From contig NC_090440.1 in assembly GCF_031143425.1 (NCBI RefSeq), positions 1,268,443,123-1,268,507,122 of the forward strand: a stretch of 64,000 nucleotides of DNA, in the 5' to 3' direction. A program made the translations under genes and the position numbers. The DNA comes from Pleurodeles waltl. Lineage: Eukaryota > Chordata > Amphibia > Caudata > Salamandridae. Every line of letters starts with the position of its first letter. Positions within the stretch are counted from its first letter, which is position 1. This document shows, one piece after another, positions 51,851 through 63,484 of this stretch. The notes beneath the pieces were generated by a model. The model was given only the letters and a program-made list of their open reading frames with translations, was not told where the DNA came from and ran no database searches.

Positions 51851-53250
51851 GGGCAGCTATCTGAAGCTGTAGGGAATGGGCAGGAGCTTCCCCCACCACC
51901 AGCAGCAGCACCACCACCACCAGTGGGCAGCTGTCCGAGGCTGCAGGGGATGGGCAGGAGCTACCCCCAACACCACCACCAGCAGTGGGCAGCCATCCAA
52001 GGCTGCAGGGGATAGGCTGGACCCTCCCCCCCAACAGTGGCTGCAGCAGCACCACCCCCACCACTGAGCAGCTGTCATCGCCCCTGGACGGTATGTAGTC
52101 CTGCCTCCATGGGCTGCTGTGTGGCCTGCCCCCTGCAAATCCTATGAATATGACACCCAGCTGAGAGACTGTGACCTTGCACTCCCCAGGATCAGGTGCA
52201 CAGGGCATGATGCCCCCTCCAGAACCTGTGGGTAAGACTCTCACCAACCCCAGCCTCCCCAAGATCAGAAGCACAGGGCACGATGCCCCCTCGAGAACCA
52301 GTGGGGAAGACACCCACCTACCCCAGCCTCCCGAGGACCAACAGCACAGGGCATGATGCCCCCTCCAGAACCAGTGGGTAAGACACTCACCTACCCCAGC
52401 CTCCCCAGGATCAAGAGCATTGGGCACAATGCCCCCTCCAGAACCAGTGGGTAAGACACTCACCAACTCCAGCCTCCCCAGGATCAGAAGCATAGGGCAC
52501 CATGCCCCCTCCAGAACTAGTGGGTAAGGCACTCACCAACCCCAGCCTCCCCAGGATCAGAAGCACAGGGCACAATGCCCCCTCTAGAACCAATGGGGAA
52601 GATACCCACCTACCCCAGCCTCCCCAGCATCAACAGCATTGGGCATGATGCCCCCTCCAGAACCAGTTGGTAGGACACTCACCAACTCCAGCCTCCCCAC
52701 GATCAAGAGCACAGGGCACGAGTCCCCCTCCAGAACCAGGGGGCAAGACGCCCACCTACCCCAGCCTCCCTAGGATCAAGAGCACAGGGCATGATGCCCC
52801 CCCAGAACCAGTGGGGAAGACACTCACCAACCCCAGCCTCCCGAGGATCAGAAGCATAGGGCACAATGCCCCCTTCAGAACCACTGGGGAAGACACCCAC
52901 CTACCCAGCCTAGAGCACAGGGCACGATGCCCCCTCCAGAACCAGCGGGTAAGACACTCACCAACCCCAGCCTCCCCAGGATCAGAAGCACAGGGCATGA
53001 TGCCCCCTCCAGAACCAGTGGGCAAGACACTCACCAACTCCAGCCTCCTGAGGATCAGAAGCACAGGGCACAATGCCCCCTCCAGAACAAGTGATGAAGA
53101 CACCCACCTACCCCAGCCTCCCCAGGATCAAGAGCACAGGGCATGATGCCCCCTCCAGAACCAGTAGGGAAAACACCCACCTGAGAGACTGTGAACTTGC
53201 ACTCCCCAGGACCAAGCACAGGGCATGTTGCTCCCTCCAGAGCATGTGGG
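51850..53250. repeat. Tandem repeats downstream of H3 myb-1
   Basis: At about 51850-52075 there are three roughly 80-bp units (gtgggcagc...ggctgcaggg...ccaccaccagcagcag). From about 52160 to 53245 there are about 15 units of roughly 72 bp centred on catgatgccccctccagaac and cagcctccccaggatca. One flanking unit contains gagagactgtg and ttgcactccccaggat, linking it to the H1 and H2 arrays. Long open frames on both strands are repeat artefacts. Confidence 0.8.
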
Positions 53251-56200
53251 TGTAGGAGGCTGGCCTGGCTTATAGTGGGTAGCTTGTGGTACTTACACCT
53301 CGTGCCAGTTCCAGTTATCCCTTATTAGTAGATTCGAGGGGTTCTAGCAGCTTAGGCTGATAGAGGTAGCTATAGCAGAGCAGCTTAGGCTGAACTAGGA
53401 GACATGCAAAGCTCCTACTATACCACTTAAATAACTTAGCACTATATCATAAGAAAACGCAATACTCAGAGTTACCAAAAATAAAGGTACATTATTTTAG
53501 TGACAATGGGGGTAATTCGGTCGCGGATGACTGAAGCACCGCCACCAGGCTGGCGGTGCTTCAAAGCCCATTCCGACCGCGGCGGTAAAGCCGCGGTCGG
53601 AAAACCGGGTCCGGCGGTTTCCCGCCGGATTTCCCCCGGCTCGGCTAATCCTCCATGGGGATTCCAACCCCCTTCCCGCCAGCCTGTTTCTGGCGGTTTT
53701 CACCGCCAGGAAGAGGATGGCGGGAACGGGTGTCCTGAGGCCCCTGGGGGCCCCTGCACTGCCCATGCCACTGGCATGGGCAGTGCAGGGCCCCCCTAAC
53801 AGGGCCCCAGCATGCTTTTCACTGTCTGCTTAGCAGACAGCGAAAAGCGCAACGGGTGCAACTGCACCCGTCGCACACCTGCAACACCGCCGGCTCCATT
53901 CGGAGCCGGCTTCAGTGTTGCAGGCCACCTTCCCCCTGGGCCGGCGGGCTCTAACAATGTTAGCGCCCGCCGGCCCAGCGGGAAGGTCGGAATGGCCCCA
54001 GCGGTCTTTCGACCGCGGAGCGGCCATATGGCGGTTCCCGCCAGAGTAGGAATGAGGGCCAATATGCCAAAAGTATCTCAGAGAATATACTCCCTTAGGA
54101 GGTAAGTAATATACACAAAATATACACACACACCAAAATCAGGTAAGTAAACAGTTAGAAAAGTATTGCAAACACTGTAGAACACAATAGAATGCAATAG
54201 GAGAAAATAGGCCTGGGGCAACACAAACCATATACTCCAAAAGTGGAATGCGAACCACGAATGGACCCCAGGCCTAGTGTAGTGTGTAGAGGGTCGCTGG
54301 GAGTGTAAGAAAACATTAAGGGTGTCCAAGATACCCCACCCCAAGACCCTGAAAAGTGGGAGTAAAGCTACCCTATTACCCCAGATAGGGGATTCTACAA
54401 GGACAACAACTGACTGCAAAGCACTGAAGACGGATTCCTGGACCTGAGGACCTTTAAAGGAAGGGGACCAAGTCCAAGAGTCACGGAAGTGTCTGGGGGG
54501 AAGGAGCCCACTAAACCCCAGATGAAGGTGCAAAAGGGCTGCCTCTGGGTGGAAGAAGCTGAAGATTCTGCAACACCGAAAGCTGCCAGGAACTTCTCCT
54601 TTGGTCAGAAGATGTCCCACGGCGTGTTGGGGGATGTAGAGTTGTTTCCACGCAGAAAGACCACAAACAAGCCTTGCTAGCTGCAAGAGTCACGGTTGAG
54701 GATTTTGGGTGCTGCAGGGCCCAGGAAGGACCAGGAGGTCGCCCCTTGGAGGAGGAGACAAAGGGGGCACTCAGCAACATGGAGAGCCCACGCAGAAGCA
54801 GGCAGCACCTGCAGAAGCACCTGAACAGGCATTCAGAAGATCTGAGCACGACGGTCGACTCAGCACAACAAAAGAGGTTCCCACGAAGTCGGAGTCCAAC
54901 TCAGCGAGTTGGGCAATGCAGGACGGAGTGCTGAGGACCTGGGCTAGGCTTAGTCTGTGCACAAAGTAAGTCTTGCAAATGTGCACAGAGACCCTAGCAG
55001 CTGCAGTTCACGCAGTACACAGGATTACTGTCTGGCGTGAGGAGGCAAGGACTTACCTCCCCCAAATTTGGACAGAATGGCCACTGGACTGTTGGGGACA
55101 CTTGGATCCAGCTCCTGTGTTCCAGGGACCATGCTCGTCAAGATGAGAGGGGACCCAGAGGACCGGTGCTACAGAAGTTTGGTGCCTGCGTTTGCAGGGG
55201 TAAGATTCCGTCGACTCACAGGAGATTTCTTCTTGGCTTCCAGTGCAGGGTGAAGGCAGACAGCCCTCAGAGCATGCACCACCAGGAAACAGTCGAAAAA
55301 GCCAGCAGGATGAGGTGCTACAATGTTGCTGGTAGTCTTCTTGCTACTTTGTTGCGGTTTTGCAGGCGTCCTGGAGCAGTCAGCGGTCGATCCTTGGCAG
55401 ACATCGAAGAGGGAAGTACAGAGGAACTCTGGTGAGCTCTTGCATTCGTTATCTGGTGAGATACCCACAGGAGAGACCCTAAATAGCCCTCACAGGAGGA
55501 TTGGCTACAGAGAAAGGAGGGCCCCTCTGACGTCACCTGTTGGCACTGGCCACTCAGAGCTGTCCATTGTGCCTCACACCTCTGCATCCAAGATGGCAGA
55601 GGTCTGGGACACACTGGAGGAGCTCTGGGCACCTCCCCTGCGAGGTGCTGGTCAGGGGAGTGGTCACCCCCTTTCCTTTGTCCAGTTTCGTGCCAGAGCA
55701 GGGCTGGGGAGATCCCTGAACCGGTGTAGACTGGCTTATGCAAGGAGGGCACCATCTGTGCCCTTCAAAGCATTTCCAGAGGCAAGGAGAGGCTACTCCT
55801 CTCAGGCCCTTCACACCTATTTCCGAAGGGAGAGGGTGTAACACCCTCTCTCAGAGGAAATCCTTTGTTCTGCCTTCCTGGGACTGGTCTGCCCAGGCCC
55901 CGGGGGGCAGAAACCTGTCTGAGGGTTGGCAGCAGCAGTAGCTGCAGAGAAAACCCCAGAGAGTTTGTTTGGCAGTACCCGGGCTCTATGCTGGTGCCCA
56001 GGGGATGCATGGAATTGTCCCCCCAATACCAGAATGGTATTGGGGTGACAATTCCATGATCCTAGACATGTTACATGGCCATGTTCGGAGTTACCATTGT
56101 GACGCTACATATAAGTATTGACCTATATGTGGTGCACGCGTGTAATGGTGTCCCCGCACTCACAAAGTCTGGGGAATTTGCCCTGAACAATGTGGGGTCA

Positions 56201-56799
56201 CCTTGGCTAGTGCCAAAGTGCCCTCACACTGAGTAACTTTGCATCTAACCTTCACTAAGTGAGGGTTAGACATATAGGTGAGTTATAAGTTACTTAAGTG
56301 CAGTGTAAAATGGCTGTGAAATAACATGGACGTTATTTCACTCAGGCTGCAGTGGCAGTCCTGTGTAAGAATTGTCTGAGTTCCCTATGGGTGGCCCATA
56401 GGGATCTCCTGGAACCCCAATACCCTGGGTACCTAGGCACCATATACTAGGGAATTATAAGGGTGTTCCAGTGTGCCAATCAGAATTGGTAAAATTAGTC
56501 ACTAGCCTGCAGTGACAATTTTAAAAGCAGAGAGAGCATAAATACTCTCTTAGCAGAGCCTCAGTGATACAGTTAGGCACAACACAGGGAACACATACAG
56601 GCCACAAATTTATGAGCATTGGGGTCCTGGTTAGCAGTATCCCAGAGACACATATCAAACATACTGACAACATAGGGTTTTCACTATGAGCATTGGGCCC
56701 TGGCTAGCAGGATCCCAGTGAGACAGTAAAAACTGACATATACTCACAAAAAGGCCAAAAGTGGTGGTAACAAGGCTAAAAAGAGGCTACCTTCCTACA
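53251..56799 (-). mobile_element. Solo LTR (LTR3) in H3, carrying a MITE
   Basis: Ends tgtaggaggctggcc and ctaccttcctaca, with the GTGGG duplication at 53246-53250 and 56800-56804. Length without the MITE is about 2993 bp, almost the same as LTR1. It contains a variant of the 26-nt palindrome (56317-56342), the TATA-like ccctaaatagcc complement (about 55478) and the AATAAA block split near the MITE. No gene. Confidence 0.88.
53508..54060. mobile_element. Harbinger-like MITE 1, chain of hairpins
   Basis: 553 bp with AAT duplications at 53505-53507 and 54061-54063. The right end read inward, GGCCCTCATTCCTACTCTGG, matches Harbinger ends, and a GCGGTC...GACCGC dyad is near 54000-54016. Consecutive hairpins lie at 53746-53796, 53814-53848 (16-bp arms), 53852-53871, 53878-53924 and 53929-53987. 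It has no coding capacity and is probably mobilised by Harbinger transposase. Confidence 0.85.
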
Positions 56800-56804
56800 G
56801 TGGG

Positions 56805-57393
56805 CAAGTCAGCCACTTGAGAGACTGTGGCCTTGCACTCCCCAGGACCAAGCACAGGGCATGCTCCCCCCTCCAGAGCATGTGGGCAAGTCACCCACTT
56901 GAGAAACTGTGGCCTTGCACTCCCCAGGAACAAGCACAGGGCATGTTGCCTTCTCCAGAACCAGTGGTCTTGTTCCATCTGCGGGCTGAGGTGCCCCCCG
57001 TTCCCCGCCCCCCTGAGGTGCCTGCCTATTGTCCAACTGATGCCCCTGCAGTGTTCTCTCCATGTTGGTGCAGGTGACAAGTGGGGCCTTAGACTTTGGT
57101 CTGTGGCCCTGTGGCCCACGCACAATGAGGACTTGGCAGTGTCCCTTGAACTGTACATATGTGTATACCATTACAATCCATTTTTGCATTTCTATTGTGT
57201 TTTTATTATTACACTCACTTTTGCACATTCCTGTTGTCCTTGCATTATTCCTCAGGGCTACGGGGTAAATATGTTTTACTACTGCAGCTGATTGTATGTA
57301 TGGTGTAGGGGGGGTGGGGGGGGTGTGTTGTGTGGGTGTGTGTCACACTCTTTTTCCTCTCCCCTCTCCTTTGTGCTAGGCAGCTGTACTCAC
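56805..57393. other. H3 3' region between LTR3 and transposase exon 1
   Basis: About two and a half more units of the 64-bp repeat (56805-56960), then unique AT- and GT-rich sequence (g-rich at 57305-57330). No gene is seen. Confidence 0.55.
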
Positions 57394-57476
57394 CGTGGTT
57401 GTCTTCGCCATCGTTGGTGTTCATGGTGGAGCAGGTCGTAGAAAATCATTGGTAATATTTGAAGTTCGGGCTCCAT
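57394..57476 (-). pseudogene. HARBI1-like transposase exon 1 (H3)
   Basis: ATG at 57476-57474, 83 nt, GTGAGTAC donor. It encodes MEPELQILPMIFYDLLHHEH and a basic tail RWRRQP. The exon is intact and conserved with H1 and H2; the catalytic exon is not. Confidence 0.68.
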
Positions 57477-57785
57477 GGCAGTGTGGTTCTTCCCTGTGTC
57501 TCCAAAGGTGAGTCTTTTCCCTTCTAAGCAGTGTTTCTGCCAAGCTTTTGATGTTGTTGCTGCCTCCTCAGAAAAGGTGGCTGTTTCCTGTTTCATATTA
57601 CAGTGGGCAGAACATTAGCTTCTGCCTGGCTGTAGGCTGCTACCTCTGTGGTGGCTTTTGTTTCCGCCCTGGCGGTCGGTGTGGTAAAGTGGCTGTCTTC
57701 ATGAGTTCTCACAGCCATTACCACCAGCCTGTTGGCTTTATTACCGCCACTTTATCACTGACCGCCAGGGTTGTAATGAAGGCCC
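57477..57785. repeat. H3 right terminal region
   Basis: Contains ggcggtcggtgtggtaaagtgg and its inverted counterpart near the end (accgccactttatcactgac), then the terminal repeat. The long near-palindrome (about 57672-57770) resembles that of H2 at 3380-3500. Confidence 0.6.
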
Positions 57786-58190
57786 ATATGATTTGATTCT
57801 GAGAGAGCATATACTCAGTATTTGTTTCACAGAGTTGTGCCAGCACTTAGTAGACAGTAAGCAGACTGATCCCAGGAAGCTTGATGAGGAGGCAGATCTC
57901 TGAGTTAGCACCAGAGTGTCCAGAAAAGTACCTGGGTGGGAACCCACAAAGGTGGTTAGGGTTCCCAACAGAAGAAAGGGGGGGAGGACTTAAAACCAAG
58001 GAGTTCTCCAAAGGTCCCCAAAATAATTCCCACGGGGTGGGGGTACCCAATCCCAAACTGCGTTTGAGAAAAAGCCAGAACACTTTGATAAGAAGCAAGG
58101 GAAATGTATCTCCAAATGCTTAGAGTGCTTCAGGCATGGACACTCTTAGGGTGACTCCCAGTGTCCTAAGAGAGAAAAGCCCCCCACTGG
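57786..58190 (+). pseudogene. P2 gag, 3' part
   Basis: Continues gag from 45393 (YDLILREHILSICF, parallel to YNTILREHILNNC of the copy A Gag). Several stops follow. A zinc knuckle at about 58117-58162 has CX2CX4HX6C spacing, with a stop within it. Confidence 0.75.
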
Positions 58191-58299
58191 AGGGCAGACA
58201 CCCGGGTTGGCTAGTGTGGAACTTGGGGGGGAGAGACAGTCCCAGTTAGCTTTGGGGACCAGATAGAGGTATCCCTAGTATCCCTGGGAGATAAGGAAA

Positions 58300-58865
58300 T
58301 GGTACCAAAAGCCCATATTCCTGCCAATACTTCCAAGTGTAGGCAGTGGGTCACCAGTGATGGGAAAAGGATGGAGGCTCTGCATGACACAGGAGCCAGT
58401 ATGACTACTGTCAAGAGTCAGATGGTGTCAGCAGAGCAGATAATCCCTAATACATTCCACCAGGTCATAGTTGCTGACAATAGCGAGAGTCACCTGCCGG
58501 TGGCTCTGGTTCCCTTTGAGTGGGGGGGGTCTCTGGTACTCTAAAGGTGAGTCCTGACATGCCTGTAGATTGTCTGTTAGGCAATGATCCTGAGCATACT
58601 GCCCGGAAAAAGGTAGAGCTCAGATCTCGCCTGGAGATGTTAGGTTTGCCCGAATGTATCTGCATGATCACAAGGTCCATGGCTGCCAGGGAAGGGAGTC
58701 AAGGGCGTCTGGAGCCTGGAACAATGGCCCAGACAGCTGCAATGAGGAAGGGCAAGAGGCGCGGGAAACCCACCTCGGGTATTCCCACGGTGGTGGATGG
58801 AGTCCCAGAGGAGGAGGCCCCTGAGCCAATTGGAGAGTATATTGCCGACCTGGGCAACCTTCCCT
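58300..58865 (+). pseudogene. P2 retropepsin-like protease region
   Basis: HDTGASMTT (58384 on) carries the catalytic Asp of a retropepsin. A frameshift near 58530 is followed by PVDCLLGND, the same pairing of motifs as in the copy A Gag-protease. The continuation to about 58865 is a linker of unknown function. Confidence 0.75.
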
Positions 58866-59039
58866 GAACTTGCTGGCTGACAAGTAGAGGGTGGGCCAAC
58901 CAGGGATGACTTCTGCAAAACGCAGAAGGAGTGCCCCACTCTTGAGAGTCTAAGACAACAGGCCTCAGCCTAAGCAGCAGGTGAAGCCATTGGTGATCAC
59001 CATATATACTGGGAGAATGATCATCTCTACAGTGAGCCT

Positions 59040-60140
59040 AAGGCTCCGGCCATTGAGGCAGCACTGGTGCTGGTGGTCCCCCAGTGTTACCGGGCCTTCC
59101 TACTGGGTCTGGCTCACGACATCCCCCTAGCAGGACATTTGGGCCAAGACAAGACTTTTGCCAGGCTTGTCACCCACTTCCATTGGCCTAGAATGCACGT
59201 AGCCTCAGATAATTTCTGTAGGGCCTACCCCACCTACCAGGCTAGTGGGAAGACAGGGAAAAGGCTTAAGGCCCCCTGATCCCACTCCCTGTCATTGGCA
59301 CCCCCCTTTGAAAGGGTGGGCATCGACATCATTGGTCCCTTGGACCCCAAATCTGCCTTAGGCAAGAGGTTTATCCAGGTTTTGGTGGACCATGCCATCC
59401 GCTACCCAGCGGCACTCCTTCTGAGGACAGTAACTGCAATGGTGGTGACCAGAACCCTGATGGGAATATTTACCCGTGTGGGGTTCCCAAAGGAGGTTGT
59501 GAAGCACAGCGTACATGAAGTCCATGTGGGATGAGTCTGGGGTAACCTACCGGTTTACCTCCCCTTACCATCCTCAATCCGATGGGCTTGTTGAGAGATT
59601 CAACAAGACCCTAAAAGGCATGATCACTGGCCTACCTGAGGCCATGAGGCATAAGTGGGACGTCCTCTTGCCATGCTTTCTCTTTGCTTATAGGGAGGTG
59701 CCCCAGAAAGGTTGGGGTTCAGCTCCTTTGGACCTCTCTAAAGTCACCCTGTCAGGGGACCACTAAGCATAGTGAAAGAGGGCTGGGAGAAAGCTCCCAC
59801 GACACCTCCCCAGGATGGGGTCAGTTACATGCTGGCCCTCCGCAACCAAACACAACACTTCTGAAAGCAGGCCAAGAGTAACCTTGAGGCCAGTCAGGAG
59901 GAGATGAAGGAGTGGTATGACTGGAAGGCCACTCTGGTTGAGTTCTCATCTGGCAACAACATTTGAGTAACAGATCCAGTAGAGCCTAGAGAGCTCCAGG
60001 ACCACTGGACTGGCCCTTTTGAGATCAAGGAGCGGAAGGGGGAAGCCACTTACCTAGTGGCCCTCAAGATCACTAGACACCCCTTAAGGGTTCTCCACCC
60101 CAACTGACTCAAGACTCATTTTGAGAGATCTGAGGTCAGG
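59040..60140 (+). pseudogene. P2 integrase
   Basis: A zinc-binding segment (AGHLGQDKTFARLVTHFHWP, with a Cys lost in CRAYPTYQ). Core motifs follow: FERVGIDIIGPL (first Asp) and SPYHPQSDGLVERFNK (Glu), with the middle Asp region disrupted near 59515. A C-terminal segment (DHWTGPFEI, TYLVALKITRHPLRVL) then leads directly into the RT region. Frameshifts and stops are throughout. Placed before RT. Confidence 0.82.
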
Positions 60141-61650
60141 ATGCTCCTTGTGACAGACAAGGGTATGGAAAAGGAGAGTGAGCCTCTCCCCCACCTCCTT
60201 TCTGCCAAAGAAGGTGATGGATCTGTGGAGGGTGTCAATCTCTCTGGCTCCCTGACTCTAGATCAGAGAGGGGACTGCTACGAGTTGTTTGAGCAGTTCT
60301 CTTCCCTGTTTTCCCTCACTCCTGAGCTCACCCACTTGTGTGTCCATGATATTGACACAGGAGACAATCCTCCTGTGAAGAACAAAATTTACAGGTTGTC
60401 AGACGAGATGAAGGCCAGCAACAAGGAGGAAGTCGTCAAGATGCTGGCCCTAGGCGTTATTGAGAAGTCCAGTAGTCCCTGGGCCAGCCCTGGGGTGCTG
60501 GTACCAAGGCTGCTGCACCTGGTGCCAAGCCAGAACTCAGGTTCTGCGTGGACTACTGGGGAATCAACTCAGTCACATAGACTGACGCTCACCCCATCAC
60601 ATGAACTGATGAGCTTGTAGACAGACTAGGCGCTGCCATATTCCTCAGTACTTTTGATCTCACATCAGGGTACCTGCAGATTGCCTTGACTAAGTGGGCT
60701 AAAGAGAGATGTGCATTTTCCATACCTGAGGGCCATTACCAATTCTGGGTAATGACCTTTGGGTTGAAAAATGCCCCGCTACCTTCCAACGATTGGTCAA
60801 CGGGGTCATAGATTGCAAGGATGCCTTCTGTGCAGCCTACCTAGACGACATAGCCATCTATAGTTCCAGTTGGGAAGAACACCTGCTCCACCTCAAGGAG
60901 GTGCTTCAGGCCATGCAACAGGCAGGCCTGACCATCAAGGCAAGTAAGTGCCAGATTGGGCAGCGTTCCGTGGTGTACTTGGGACACCTAGTAGGTGGTG
61001 GCAAGGTGCAGCCACTCCAGGCCAAGTTTGAAACTATCAAGGCCTGTCAACCACCTAGAACACAAACAGAGGTGAGAGCCTTCTCAGGCCTCACAGGATA
61101 TTACCGTAGATCTGTCAAGGGCTATGGATCCATTGTGTCACCCTTGACAGAACTTACTTCCAAAAAGCAACCTAGGTTAGTGAATTGGACAGAGGCTTGT
61201 CAGAAAACCTTTGACTCCCTGAACTAAGCTATGGGCATGGCCCCCGTGCTCAAGGCCCCTGACTACTACCAGGAATTTATTGTGCAGACAGACTCTTCAG
61301 AGCATGGCATAAGGGGCTGTTCTAGCACAGCTAAATGAGGAGGACCTAGACCAACCAGTAATCTTTATTAGTAGAAGACTATTACCACAGGAACAGAGGT
61401 GGAGTGCTATTGGGAAAGAAGCATTTGCTATGGTCTGGGCACTGAGGAAGCTAAGACCATACCTGTTTGGGACTCACTTTTGGTGTCAGACAGAACACAT
61501 GCCCCTCAGATGGCTCATGCAGATGAGGGGTGAGATTCCTAAACTATTGAGGTGGTCCATTTCCCTACAGGGGATGGACTTTACGGTATAACATTGCCCG
61601 GGGATTGACACACCAACGCTGATGGTCTCTCCAGATACTTCCGCCACCAT
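60141..61650 (+). pseudogene. P2 reverse transcriptase and RNase H
   Basis: RT motifs: MLALGVIEKSSSPWASPGVL, a broken palm segment, then AAYLDDIAIYS with YLDD at 60838-60849, KCQIGQRSVVYLGHLVGGG and GLTGYYRRSVKGY. RNase H follows (FIVQTDSSEHGI, SAIGKEAFAMVWALRKLRPYL) with frame breaks. It ends at the L2 insertion near 61650. Homologous to P1 at 38290-39665. Confidence 0.84.
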
Positions 61651-63231
61651 GAACTCCATCCACTCCGGATCCCTCTCCAACCCCTGCCCACATCGCATCT
61701 ACAACAAAGCCAGCCCCACCATCGCCCGATACTCCGCAACATAATCAACTCTTCTTTTGACTACGCCACCTACCCAAACCACTGGAAGCACGCGGAAATC
61801 ACCGCTCTCCTTAAAAAAAAACAAGCCGACCCAGAGATCCTCTCCAACTACCGCCCCATCTCCCTCCTCCCTTTCCCCGCCAAAGTTTCCGAGAAACTAG
61901 TCAACGCCCGACTATCCCACTTCCTCGAAGCAAACAACACTCTTGACCCCTCACAATCTGGGTTCCGCAAGAACCACAGCACGGAAACCGCCCTCATCAC
62001 ATGCACAGACGACATCAGGACAAAAGTCGACAAAGGCAAGACCGTGGCACTCATCCTCCTAGACCTCTCCGCAGCCTTTGACACCGTCTGCCACCACACA
62101 CTCCGCACATGCCTCCACAACATAGGAATTCACCACAAAGCCTTAGACTGGCTCACCTCCTTCCTCACCGACGGACCCAGAGAGTCCGCCGTCCACCCTT
62201 CCACTCCAACACTACCAAGATCATCTGCGGAGTCCCCCAAGGGTCCTCCCTCAGCCCCACACTCTTCAACATCTACATGATCCCCCTAGCCAACATCCTC
62301 CGTGCATACGGAATCACTATCCTCTCCTACGCAGATGACACCCAACTCATCCTCTCCCTCACCAGCAACCCCACCACCGCCAAAACCAACCTACACACTG
62401 ATCTCCTCGACACCGACAACTGGATGACCACTAACCACCTCAAGCTCAATTCCAAAACCAAGATCATCATCTTCGGCCCCAACAGAACCCCATGGGACAA
62501 CTCCTGGTGGCCTACCGCCCTAGGCCCCGCACCCACCCCCACAAACCACGCACGCAACCTCAGCATCATCCTGGACCCCTCCCTCTCCATGACACAGCAA
62601 ATCAATGCTCTAACCTCCTCCTGCTTCCACACACTCCGCACTCTAAAAAAATCCTTCAAATGGATTCCCCCAGAGACCAGGAAGACAGTCACCCATTCAC
62701 TCATCAGCAGCAGACTAGACTACGGTAACGCCCTCTACGCCGGCACCACACTCAAACTCAAACGCAAACTCCAGAGAATCTAGAACACAGCCGCACGCCT
62801 CGTCCTTGGCCTCCCCTGCCACGAACGAATCTCACCACACCTCAAATCCCTTCACTGACTCCCCATAGACAAGAGAATCACATTCAAGATCCTCATCCAC
62901 GCACACAAATCCCTCCACAACACCGGCCTAACCTACCTCAACGAAATAGTGAACTTCCACACTCCCACACGCAACCTCCGATCAGCCGACCTCACCCTAG
63001 CCACAGCCCCCCGCATCCAACGCACCACCACAGGAGGCAGGTCCTTCTCCTACCTTGCCCCCAAAACCTGGAACTCCCTCCCCACCAACCTTCGCAAAAC
63101 CAAAGACCTCCTGCTCTTCAGAAAGAACCTCAAGACATGGTTGTTCGAACAGTGACCCTCCCTGCCCACCCCATTGATTCCCCCCCCCAGCGCCTTGAGA
63201 CCCTCACGATTGATTGATTGATTGAGTGATT
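61650..63231 (+). mobile_element. L2/CR1-type LINE copy, 5'-truncated
   Basis: The RT starts within the fingers region (LSNYRPISLLPF). Then come SQSGFRKNHSTETALI, LILLDLSAAFDTV, GVPQGSSLSPTLFNIYM and YADD (62328-62339), and the C-terminal FSYLAPKTWNSLPTNLRK. The 3' end is ccttgagaccctcacgattg with ATTG repeats. Frameshifts occur near 62200 and stops near 62781 and 62857. Assigned to the L2 clade by these motifs; Rex-like relatives are possible. The left boundary is approximate. Confidence 0.82.
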
Positions 63232-63484
63232 AGACCCCCCCAGGAGGTTGGGTAGCTCTCCCCACTCTCAACTGGGGGGACACATGTTAGACCTGACAGC
63301 ATTAGGGTGGTCACCCCTAACTTTTTGCCTGCCCCCCAACTTTCTGGACACTGTTTTTGCTGCTTTTATGAATCTGCTAACCAGTGCTAAAGTGCATATG
63401 CTCTCTCCCTTAAACATGATGACACTGGATCATACCCAATTGCCTTATTTAATTTACTTATAAGTCCCTAGTATAGTGCACTAT
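63232..63484 (+). repeat. P2 polypurine tract and start of 3' LTR
   Basis: actgggggga (63271-63280) precedes TGTTAGACCTGACAGC at 63285, matching the 5' LTR start at 42117. The LTR is cut at 63484 by MITE 2. Confidence 0.75.

Larger units (their letters stand above)
45394..57785 (-). mobile_element. Harbinger transposon H3, inserted in P2 gag
   Basis: The ends read inward GGCCCTCATTATGACATTGG (left) and GGGCCTTCATTACAACCC (right). Gag sequence resumes right after the right end, so the insertion is exact to within a few bases, though the 3-bp duplication is not clean. myb-2 (plus, 45963-47169), transposase exon 2 (minus, 48812-47653), myb-1 (plus, 49240 to about 51850), tandem repeats and transposase exon 1 (minus, 57476-57394) give the same order as H2. 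A solo LTR with a MITE (53251-56799) splits the tandem repeats. All three genes are damaged. Confidence 0.87.
42117..63484 (+). mobile_element. Gmr1-type Ty3/gypsy element P2, interrupted
   Basis: The 5' LTR is 42117-44324. It is followed by a leader, gag (44530-45393 and 57786-58190), protease, integrase, RT and RNase H (to about 61650), a polypurine tract (63271-63280) and the first 200 bp of the 3' LTR (63285-63484). Harbinger H3 splits gag, an L2 LINE interrupts the end of pol, and a MITE cuts the 3' LTR. Many stops and frameshifts show it is dead. Domain order Gag-PR-IN-RT-RH identifies the Gmr1 group. Confidence 0.85.

Noticed and set aside
51702..52532. 276-codon minus-strand frame and similar frames to 53103
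   Set aside because: Shadow of GC-rich tandem repeats downstream of H3 myb-1.
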